Made by a program: the position numbers and the translations under genes | Notes under the pieces: generated by a model | Databases searched by the model: none | Told to the model about the DNA's origin: nothing | The model's input: only the letters and a program-made list of their open reading frames with translations | NCBI GenBank assembly: GCA_009699315.1 | Contig: WLOK01000009.1 | Coordinates: 1 to 33,711, forward strand | Reading direction: 5' to 3' | Source: Actinomycetota bacterium | GTDB taxonomy: Bacteria; Actinomycetota; Actinomycetes; S36-B12 | Length of the DNA stretch: 33,711 nt | Shown here: positions 26,971 through 33,711 of the stretch, in pieces | Layout of the letters: every line of letters starts with the position of its first letter | How positions within the stretch are numbered: the first letter of the stretch is position 1

Positions 26971-29900
26971 GTGCCGCCTCCATCACTGCCTCGATGGGAT
27001 CTCGTCCCTCTGCTTCGGCTGCTGCGATTGCCGCAAGAGCCCGTCGATAGTCACGCGGCATGATCTGGCGGAACCGACCCAATGAAGTCGCCCAATCGGC
27101 CAGCAACTCCTTGGCAACCGCCGAATCCGTTTCCTCCGCATGCTTACGCACGACGACAGCCAGCCACTCCGATGCCTCCGCACTGACGAGCTCGATGTCG
27201 ACCATTTCGGGGTTAACTCGTTCCTCATTGAGGTCCAATACGTATGCCACTCCCCCGGACATGCCTGCTGCAATATTGCGCCCGGTTGGCCCCAAGATCA
27301 CCACGCGGCCACCAGTCATGTACTCACACGGATGATCACCCGTACCTTCGACCACCGCTAGCACGCCTGAGTTTCGGACCGCAAAACGCTCACCGACGAC
27401 ACCTCGAATGAAGATCTCTCCAGATGTCGCACCGTAGGCGATGACATTGCCCGCAATGATGTTGTCTTCCGCCGGGAAAGTTGCAGCTCGATCCGGTCGA
27501 ACCACAATCCGGCCTCCGCTGAGTCCCTTGCCGACGTAGTCATTCGAATCGCCCTCAAGCCGGAGCGTGATGCCACGCGGCAAGAACGCCCCAAACGACT
27601 GACCCGCTGAACCGGTGAAGGTCAAATCGATGGTTCCATCAGGCAGACCATCACCGCCCCACTTTCGGGTGACTTGAGAGCCGAGCATCGTGCCAACGGT
27701 GCGGTTGACGTTGCGCACGGGGAGGTGCGCGCGAACCGGCTCGGCGTTGTCTAGCGCTGGCGCACATAGTCGAATCAGTTCCTGATCAAGAGCTTTCTCC
27801 AGTCCGTGGTCTTGCGACTGCACACAACGCCGTGGCGCATCACTGGAAACATCCGTGGAATGCAGGATGGGCGTGAGGTCCAGACCAGAAGCCTTCCAGT
27901 GTTCAACCGCCTCGTGGGCGTCGATCATGTCCACATGGCCGATAGCTTCATCGAGAGTACGAAAGCCCAGCGCCGCGAGGTATTCGCGAACTTGCTCGGC
28001 AATAAATTCGAAGAATGTGACCACGAACTCCGGTCGACCTGTAAAACGTTCACGAAGGACAGGATTCTGCGTGGCGACCCCCACCGGACAGGTGTCGAGA
28101 TGACACACACGCATCATGATGCAGCCCATCACAACCAGCGGTGCAGTTGCAAAACCGAATTCCTCAGCACCGAGAAGAGCCGCGATCATGACATCTCTGC
28201 CCGTCTTCAATTGGCCATCGGCCTGAACCACGATGCGGTCCCGAAGGTTGTTGAGCATCAAAGTCTGCTGCGTTTCCGCAAGACCTAGCTCCCACGGACT
28301 CCCAGCATGCTTCAAAGAAGTCAGCGGTGACGCACCTGTCCCGCCGTCATGCCCGGACACTAAAACGACATCTGCATGGGCCTTAGCAACACCTGCTGCA
28401 ACTGTCCCGATGCCATTCTCTGAGACCAGTTTTACGTGAATTCGAGCCGCCGGATTCGCGTTCTTTAGGTCATGGATCAATTGAGCGAGATCCTCAATGG
28501 AATAGATGTCATGGTGTGGGGGCGGTGAGATGAGTCCGACGCCAGGAGTCGAATGGCGCGTCTTCGCAACCCACGGATAGACCTTGTGCCCAGGTAACTG
28601 CCCACCCTCGCCAGGCTTTGCGCCCTGGGCCATCTTGATCTGAATGTCATCGCTATTGACGAGATATTCGCTCGTTACGCCGAATCGACCCGACGCAACC
28701 TGTTTGATAGCAGAGCGTTTCGAGTCCCCGTTGGCCATCGGAATGAAGCGCTCAGGATCCTCTCCACCTTCACCAGTATTGGACTTCGCTCCAATTCGGT
28801 TCATGGCAACCGCGAGAGTCTCATGTGCTTCCTGAGAGATCGACCCATAGGACATCGCGCCAGTAGAAAATCGCTTGACAATGCTCTCGATCGGCTCCAC
28901 CTCGTCAAGCGGAATGGGTAGCCGAGCATCAGTGCGAAGTTCGAAAAGCCCGCGCAAAGTCATCAAACGCTTGCTTTGTTCGTCAATGGTGTCCGTGTAC
29001 TCACGAAAAACGTCGTAGCGGCCCTCGCGAGTCGCATGCTGAAGCCGAAAGACAGTCTCGGGATCAAACAGATGTGGCTCACCTTCGCGTCGCCACTGGT
29101 ATTCGCCACCGATGTCGAGGCGACGATGCGCAGGAGCGATACCCGTGGGCGGGTAGGCCGTTGCGTGCCGTGCCGATACCTCACGGGCAATCACATCAAG
29201 TCCAATGCCACCGAGTCGAGAAGTCGTCCCGGTGAAATAGCGGTCAACTAATTCCTCGGATAATCCGATTGCTTCAAAGATCTGTGCACCACGATAAGAG
29301 GCGACTGTCGACACTCCCATTTTCGACATAACTTTCAACACACCCTTGCCCAAAGCCTTGGTGAGGTTGTGCATAGCCTTCTCCGGAGAGACTCCAGTGA
29401 CAACCTTGCGTCGCACAAGGTCTTCAACGGTCTCGAGCGCGAGATAGGGGTTGATTGCGGAGACACCAAATCCGACGAGGAGCGCAACGTGATGCACCTC
29501 GCGCACATCACCTGCCTCGACCAGGAGTCCTACCTGAGTGCGATTACGCTGCCGGACGAGGTGCTGGTGCACTGCGGAGCACAGCAGCAGCGATGGGATC
29601 GGCGCCCGGTCGGCATCGCTGTCGCGATCGCTGAGGACGATGAAGCGCTTCCCGTGCGCAATGAGTTCGTCTACCTCTGCAAAGATCTCCTCGAGTCTTG
29701 CCTCGAGCGCTGGCCCACCTCCGGAATGCTGGTATAGGCCCTTAACCTTCGCAGCAGAGAACTCGGGCATGTCACCGTCACGATTTACGTGGAGGACCTT
29801 CGCGAGCTCGTCATTGTCAATGACGGGGAATGGCAGGAGCACCTGCCGGCAGTGCGACGGTGTTGCATCAAGCAAATTGCCTTCCGTACCGATGAGGCTG

Positions 29901-31489
29901 CCCAGTGATGTCACGATCTCCTCACGGATCGCGTCAAGGGGTGGGTTGGTGACTTGGGCGAACAACTGCTGGAAGTAGTCAAAGAGCAGCCGCGGTCGCG
30001 TCGACAGGACCGCGATGGGCGAGTCTGTGCCCATGGACCCGAGGGGCTCTAATCCTGTTGCTGCCATTGGAGTCAGGAGTATGCGAAGTTCTTCCTCTGA
30101 GTAACCAAACGTCTGTTGACGCCGCACTACCGACTCAGTCGTGTGCACGATGTGCTCGCGTTCGGGGAGATTGTCCAAATGGATGATGCCATCTCGCAAC
30201 CACTCGGCGTAGGGCTCAACTTCCGCGAGATCCGACTTAATCTCCTCGTCGCTGATGATGCGACCTTGAGCCGTATCAACAAGGAACATCCGTCCCGGCT
30301 GCAATCGCCCCTTGCGCACAATGGACGCTGGATCGAGGTCGAGCACACCCGACTCTGAGGCGAGAACGACTAAGCCGTCATCCGTGACCCAGTAACGTCC
30401 CGGACGAAGTCCGTTTCGATCGAGTACTGCGCCAACGAGAGTGCCATCAGAAAACGACACGTTGGCTGGCCCATCCCACGGCTCCATCAAAGTCGCATGG
30501 AACTCGTAGAAGGCCCGGCGAGCCGGATCCATCTCCGTGTTGTTCTCCCAGGCTTCTGGAATCATCATCAACACTGCATGCGGAAGGCTGCGTCCCCCGA
30601 GATGAAGCAGCTCAAGCACTTCGTCAAACGACGCAGAGTCGCTTCCGCCCGTGGCGCAAATCGGGAACAAGCGCTCGAGATCGCCCGGGATCAGGTCCGT
30701 GCGCAACGCAGATTCGCGCGCGCGCATCCAATTGCGGTTGCCACGTACGGTGTTGATCTCGCCGTTGTGCGCGATCAGACGGTAGGGATGGGCTAGCGGC
30801 CACGATGGAAACGTGTTGGTCGAGAACCGTGAGTGCACCAAACCGATTGCTGAAGCAACGCGTGGATCTGAGAGATCTGGGAAGAACTGCTGCAGTTGAT
30901 GGGTCGTGAGCATGCCCTTGTATACGGTCGTCCGTGCCGACAATGACGGGAAGTACACAGAGCAACTGTGCTCAGCACGCTTGCGAAGACAAAACGCAAG
31001 ACGCTCGAGGTCAAGTCCGAACATTCCGGGAGCTGTCACGAAGATCTGCTGGAAGGAGGGCATCACCGCTCTGGCACTGCTGCCCACAGGCGTGGCATCA
31101 ACCGGGACCTCGCGCCAACCTAGGACGGTCAGCCCCTCCTCTGCGGCAATCAATTCAATGGATGCCACCGTGCTCGCGGCTTCCTCCGAGTCAGCAGGCA
31201 GGAATGCCATGCCCATTGCGTAGTGGCCCTGCGGGGGCAGCGCGAAATTCACCACCTCACGAAGGAATGCATCCGGGATCTGCAACAAGATTCCCGCACC
31301 GTCACCGGAATCCGGCTCAGCACCACTAGCGCCACGATGATCAAGGTTGACCAACGCCGTCAGCGCCTGCTGAACGATGGCGTGGGAGGGCACGCCTGTC
31401 AGTGTCGCCACGAAGGCAACGCCGCACGCATCATGCTCCCGCGCAGGATCGTAAAGCCCCTGGGCAGGCGGAATGGCTGAGAACAACAT
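26963..31489 (-). CDS. gltB: Glutamate synthase (NADPH) large subunit
   Basis: GltB makes two glutamates from glutamine and 2-oxoglutarate, the assimilation arm of GS-GOGAT. The 1508-residue protein has a type II amidotransferase domain whose catalytic Cys22 (EHDACGVAF) becomes N-terminal after propeptide cleavage. It continues with the central domain, the FMN domain ([35 protein letters not shown]), the [3Fe-4S] cysteines in [15 protein letters not shown] and the C-terminal beta-helix (LSGGRIVV). The frame opens with a TTG at 31501, but GGAG-ATTTCG points to the ATG at 31489, which gives a normal short propeptide. Confidence 0.97.
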   Translation of the reverse strand: MLFSAIPPAQGLYDPAREHDACGVAFVATLTGVPSHAIVQQALTALVNLDHRGASGAEPDSGDGAGILLQIPDAFLREVVNFALPPQGHYAMGMAFLPADSEEAASTVASIELIAAEEGLTVLGWREVPVDATPVGSSARAVMPSFQQIFVTAPGMFGLDLERLAFCLRKRAEHSCSVYFPSLSARTTVYKGMLTTHQLQQFFPDLSDPRVASAIGLVHSRFSTNTFPSWPLAHPYRLIAHNGEINTVRGNRNWMRARESALRTDLIPGDLERLFPICATGGSDSASFDEVLELLHLGGRSLPHAVLMMIPEAWENNTEMDPARRAFYEFHATLMEPWDGPANVSFSDGTLVGAVLDRNGLRPGRYWVTDDGLVVLASESGVLDLDPASIVRKGRLQPGRMFLVDTAQGRIISDEEIKSDLAEVEPYAEWLRDGIIHLDNLPEREHIVHTTESVVRRQQTFGYSEEELRILLTPMAATGLEPLGSMGTDSPIAVLSTRPRLLFDYFQQLFAQVTNPPLDAIREEIVTSLGSLIGTEGNLLDATPSHCRQVLLPFPVIDNDELAKVLHVNRDGDMPEFSAAKVKGLYQHSGGGPALEARLEEIFAEVDELIAHGKRFIVLSDRDSDADRAPIPSLLLCSAVHQHLVRQRNRTQVGLLVEAGDVREVHHVALLVGFGVSAINPYLALETVEDLVRRKVVTGVSPEKAMHNLTKALGKGVLKVMSKMGVSTVASYRGAQIFEAIGLSEELVDRYFTGTTSRLGGIGLDVIAREVSARHATAYPPTGIAPAHRRLDIGGEYQWRREGEPHLFDPETVFRLQHATREGRYDVFREYTDTIDEQSKRLMTLRGLFELRTDARLPIPLDEVEPIESIVKRFSTGAMSYGSISQEAHETLAVAMNRIGAKSNTGEGGEDPERFIPMANGDSKRSAIKQVASGRFGVTSEYLVNSDDIQIKMAQGAKPGEGGQLPGHKVYPWVAKTRHSTPGVGLISPPPHHDIYSIEDLAQLIHDLKNANPAARIHVKLVSENGIGTVAAGVAKAHADVVLVSGHDGGTGASPLTSLKHAGSPWELGLAETQQTLMLNNLRDRIVVQADGQLKTGRDVMIAALLGAEEFGFATAPLVVMGCIMMRVCHLDTCPVGVATQNPVLRERFTGRPEFVVTFFEFIAEQVREYLAALGFRTLDEAIGHVDMIDAHEAVEHWKASGLDLTPILHSTDVSSDAPRRCVQSQDHGLEKALDQELIRLCAPALDNAEPVRAHLPVRNVNRTVGTMLGSQVTRKWGGDGLPDGTIDLTFTGSAGQSFGAFLPRGITLRLEGDSNDYVGKGLSGGRIVVRPDRAATFPAEDNIIAGNVIAYGATSGEIFIRGVVGERFAVRNSGVLAVVEGTGDHPCEYMTGGRVVILGPTGRNIAAGMSGGVAYVLDLNEERVNPEMVDIELVSAEASEWLAVVVRKHAEETDSAVAKELLADWATSLGRFRQIMPRDYRRALAAIAAAEAEGRDPIEAVMEAARG

Positions 31490-31502
31490 CGAAATCTCCA
31501 AG

Positions 31503-31533
31503 CGGTCTCGGTACTCCTAGGAACAGGAGACCG
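31503..31533 (-). repeat. Perfect inverted repeat in the gltB leader
   Basis: CGGTCTC (31503-31509) and GAGACCG (31527-31533) form a perfect 7-bp stem around a 17-base loop that itself contains the palindrome TCCTAGGA (31515-31522). It lies just before the gltB Shine-Dalgarno. No T-run follows. It may be a regulator-binding site or an mRNA leader hairpin controlling GOGAT; I cannot name the regulator. Confidence 0.5.
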
Positions 31534-31559
31534 GGACGACGCTGGCCCGATCAGCCTCT

Positions 31560-31589
31560 AGCGTACCCGATCAGGAGGCGCTAGCAGAA
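31560..31589 (-). promoter_or_regulatory. Weak candidate promoter of gltB
   Basis: TACGCT (31565-31560) fits the actinobacterial -10 pattern, and TTCTGC (31589-31584) lies 18 bases upstream within the end of the thioredoxin-like gene. The -35 match is poor. The transcript would begin just before the inverted repeat at 31503-31533. Confidence 0.25.
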
Positions 31590-32392
31590 GCCGAGGGAGT
31601 TGCGCTGCTGGACTGAGCGTCGATGAAGGCAATGAGCTTCGCCTCGTCACTGAGGATCGCGTTGTCGACTGGCTTTCCATCCAACGTGGCATAGGGAGTA
31701 CCAGATGCCCCGGAAGTATCGAAGGCGGCAGTGCTGTTGACCGCCCAGCCAGCGTACTTCTGGCTCGTCACGCACGACTCGAACGTCGTGTAGAGGTCGC
31801 CGGTGATGCCCACATCTTTGCCGTACTGCAGAAGTTGGTCGTTCGTCCAACCATCGCCTTCCTTGGCGGGCTGGTTGGCGTAGATCCAATCGTGGTACTC
31901 GACGGTCTTGTTTGCGTCGATAGCGCAACCCCAAGCAGCGGTAGCCCGACGAGAAGCGTCCGTCTTAAACGTAGGATCTAGGAAAGTTGTGGGGCGCCAA
32001 ATTAACTTGACCTTGCCCTCGGCTGCAAGTTTTTGGATGCCGGTTCCGTTATTTTTCTCCACATAAGCACACGCCGGGCATTGGAAATCTTCCCAGATGG
32101 CGAGGACCGGCTTATTGGTTGCTTCGGGGTTGATCGGCTTTCCGTAGGCGTACAAGTCTGTCGAAGTGAGCACCCCAGTGGGCAGTGCCGCCGCGGGATC
32201 CGGAGCGGGAGCGGGGTCAGGCTGTGAGAGCTTCGGGATGATGATGGCGGCCGCGACGATGGCGATGACAACGACAGCGATAGCGACAGCGCCGATAGTG
32301 CGCACCGTGCGCTCGCGGCGCTTCTCCTTGGACATCGCCGCCGCACGAGCCTCTGCAGCCTTCTGACGGGTGTTGTCGCGATCCTTGCTCAT
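31571..32392 (-). CDS. Membrane-anchored DsbA-like thioredoxin-fold protein
   Basis: This 273-residue protein has a charged N-terminus (about 1-30), one membrane helix (about 31-53) and a Pro/Ala-rich linker (57-71). A DsbA-type thioredoxin domain follows, with active site EDFQCPACAY (Cys105, Cys108) and a cis-proline at about 233 in GTPYATLDG. Two further cysteines (156 and 207) may form a structural disulfide. The tail is low-complexity Ser/Ala. It should face the outside of the membrane and act in disulfide formation or exchange; the partner protein is unknown. A good GAGGA site precedes the ATG at 32392. It sits between trpA and gltB, where actinobacteria often also have lgt. Confidence 0.85.
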   Translation of the reverse strand: MSKDRDNTRQKAAEARAAAMSKEKRRERTVRTIGAVAIAVVVIAIVAAAIIIPKLSQPDPAPAPDPAAALPTGVLTSTDLYAYGKPINPEATNKPVLAIWEDFQCPACAYVEKNNGTGIQKLAAEGKVKLIWRPTTFLDPTFKTDASRRATAAWGCAIDANKTVEYHDWIYANQPAKEGDGWTNDQLLQYGKDVGITGDLYTTFESCVTSQKYAGWAVNSTAAFDTSGASGTPYATLDGKPVDNAILSDEAKLIAFIDAQSSSATPSASASAS

Positions 32393-32406
32393 CTAGTTCC
32401 TCACCT

Positions 32407-33210
32407 TCACGTGTGTGGTGTAACGGTACGCACCCCTGCGGCCAGATCGCGAGCCAGGGAGCCTGCGGCCGCTACGGCCCCGTCCCCCGACTCGAGGACT
32501 GCCCGAACAAATGCCGATCCGACGATCACTCCATCGGCAAATGCGGCGACCTCCGCCGCCTGCTCTGGAGTGGACACCCCAACTCCCACGCAGATCGGCT
32601 TGTCCGTCCGGGCGCGGACTCGCGCAACGATCTGCGCGGCTGATCCGGACAAGGAAGTCCGCATCCCGGTCACACCCATCGTGGAAGCGGCGTAGACGAA
32701 GCCTGAGGTCACCCCGGCGACTACGTCGATGCGGGCCTCTGTGGAGGACGGAGCCACCAGGAAAATGCGGTCGATGGCGTGACGGTCGGTTGCCTGGATC
32801 CACGCCCCTGCCTCCTCCGGAGTCAGATCTGGCGTAATCACACCTACGCCACCCGCAGCAGCAAGTTGCGCTGCGAACGCTTCGACGCCAAATCGCTCGA
32901 TGGGGTTCCAGTACGACATCACTAGCGTGGGTGCGCCTGTCCCCGCAACACCCGCCACGACACTCAATACGTCGGCGGGGGTGGTGCCATTGCTAAGAGC
33001 AATTTCGGCCGCCTGCTGGATCACGGCCCCATCCATGAGTGGATCGGAGTATGGGAGGCCGACCTCCACGATGTCCACACCGTTGGCGACCATCGCGCGC
33101 AGAATGTCGATCGAGGCCGCAACCGTCGGAAAGCCCGCCGGCAGATAGCCGATAAGCGCTGCCCTACCTTCAGATCGGGCGCGGGCAAACACCTCGTGTA
33201 GCGCACTCAT
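32407..33210 (-). CDS. trpA: Tryptophan synthase alpha subunit
   Basis: TrpA cleaves indole-glycerol phosphate and sends indole through a tunnel to TrpB. The 267-residue TIM barrel has the catalytic Glu49 and Asp60 in [31 protein letters not shown], the phosphate-binding [14 protein letters not shown], and [12 protein letters not shown]. The ATG at 33210 overlaps the trpB TGA by four bases, the usual coupling of the two subunits. The short 14-base gap to the DsbA-like gene suggests cotranscription. Confidence 0.98.
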   Translation of the reverse strand: MSALHEVFARARSEGRAALIGYLPAGFPTVAASIDILRAMVANGVDIVEVGLPYSDPLMDGAVIQQAAEIALSNGTTPADVLSVVAGVAGTGAPTLVMSYWNPIERFGVEAFAAQLAAAGGVGVITPDLTPEEAGAWIQATDRHAIDRIFLVAPSSTEARIDVVAGVTSGFVYAASTMGVTGMRTSLSGSAAQIVARVRARTDKPICVGVGVSTPEQAAEVAAFADGVIVGSAFVRAVLESGDGAVAAAGSLARDLAAGVRTVTPHT

Positions 33211-33711
33211 CCGCGACCTTCAGCAGCCTCGTTGACGTCCGCTAGACCGAACCAGCGAGCAGCTGTGGCTACGTCCTTGTCGCCACGACCCGAAAGGTTG
33301 ATGACAATGATTCCCTCGGGTCCAAGTTCGCGCCCAACACGCATTGCGCCAGCGATGGCATGTGCCGTCTCGATGGCAGGAATGATTCCTTCAGTACGAC
33401 ATAAAATCTCGAAAGCAGCCATCGCTTCATCGTCATTGATGGGGATGTAGGTGGCACGGCCCGAGTCGTGTAGGAAAGCATGCTCGGGACCTACTCCGGG
33501 GTAGTCCAAGCCCGCGCTGATCGAGTGCGAAGGGACCGTCTGACCCCATTCGTCCTGCATCACGTACGTACGAGCGCCATGAAGGACACCGGGTGCACCA
33601 CCGCTGAAGCGCGCTGCATGACGACCGGTTTCGACGCCCTCGCCGCCCGCTTCGCATCCGACGAGCCGCACACTTTCATCTTCGAGGAAACCGGAGAACA
33701 GTCCGATTGCA
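33207..33711 (-). CDS. trpB: Tryptophan synthase beta subunit, C-terminal part (cut by window edge)
   Basis: About 167 C-terminal residues of the PLP enzyme that joins indole and serine are present. The frame is open to the window end, where it reads [20 protein letters not shown], so the gene continues beyond the right edge. Diagnostic segments are [14 protein letters not shown], the ring-binding region [16 protein letters not shown], and the PLP-phosphate area ending [11 protein letters not shown]. It is followed directly by trpA with a 4-base overlap. Confidence 0.97.
   Translation of the reverse strand, partial: AIGLFSGFLEDESVRLVGCEAGGEGVETGRHAARFSGGAPGVLHGARTYVMQDEWGQTVPSHSISAGLDYPGVGPEHAFLHDSGRATYIPINDDEAMAAFEILCRTEGIIPAIETAHAIAGAMRVGRELGPEGIIVINLSGRGDKDVATAARWFGLADVNEAAEGRG

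Noticed and set aside
31571-31610. Ser/Ala low-complexity end of the thioredoxin-like gene as a frameshifted tail
   Set aside because: The tail stays in frame to a clean TGA, and such Ser/Ala tails are common in exported actinobacterial proteins.
1-33711. Mobile elements, CRISPR arrays, tRNA or rRNA genes, defence or toxin-antitoxin loci
   Set aside because: No transposase-like frame, direct-repeat array, tRNA cloverleaf or unassigned gene-length interval was found; the window is fully accounted for by core genes.

Overview
The window is a 33.7-kb stretch of chromosomal housekeeping DNA from an actinobacterium (Actinomycetota). Four things support this: a mycobacterial/streptomycete-type integration host factor gene (mihF) between pyrF and gmk; the gene order pyrR-pyrB-pyrC-carA-carB-pyrD/pyrF-mihF-gmk-rpoZ-coaBC-metK-priA-fmt-rsmB-rpe-rib, which follows the order known from Mycobacterium and Streptomyces; a SAM-IV-type riboswitch in front of metK; and frequent GTG starts with roughly 57-58 % G+C by eye. 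The very tight packing suggests a compact genome, possibly a freshwater or marine lineage, but I cannot name the genus.

All 31 recognised genes lie on the minus strand, so transcription runs from high to low coordinates. In that order: (1) trpB (partial, cut by the right edge), trpA and a membrane-anchored DsbA-like thioredoxin; (2) gltB, gltD and pyk; (3) a 12-gene unit pyrR-pyrB-pyrC-carA-carB-pyrK-pyrD-pyrF-mihF-gmk-rpoZ-coaBC; (4) a second 12-gene unit metK-priA-def-fmt-rsmB-rpe-ribD-ribE-ribBA-ribH-hisE-hisG; (5) infC (partial, cut by the left edge). Most neighbours overlap by 1-14 bases or are separated by fewer than 45. Only four gaps are larger, and each holds a recognisable regulatory element or secondary structure: about 81 bases before gltB, 88 before pyrR, 209 before metK and 189 before infC.

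Functionally, unit 3 carries the genes from bicarbonate/glutamine to UMP. The dihydroorotate dehydrogenase is the class 1B two-subunit type (PyrD + PyrK). Nucleotide (gmk), transcription (rpoZ), nucleoid (mihF) and CoA (coaBC) functions are appended. Its leader has a PyrR-binding hairpin whose base includes the pyrR Shine-Dalgarno sequence, implying UMP/PyrR translational feedback. Unit 4 starts with a SAM riboswitch before SAM synthetase and continues into a degenerate PriA, N-formyl-methionine metabolism (def, fmt), 16S rRNA methylation, ribulose-phosphate epimerase, the riboflavin pathway genes and the first two histidine-pathway activities. GltBD supplies glutamate, Pyk makes pyruvate, and TrpAB makes tryptophan. 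infC appears to begin with the rare AUC codon, the hallmark of IF3 autoregulation.

I found no mobile element, CRISPR array, tRNA, rRNA, toxin-antitoxin or defence system, and nothing that amounts to a wholly new system. The most rewarding signals are the regulatory RNAs and start codons in the four gaps, and the unusual enzyme subtypes for an actinobacterium (class 1B PyrDK, group I PyrF).
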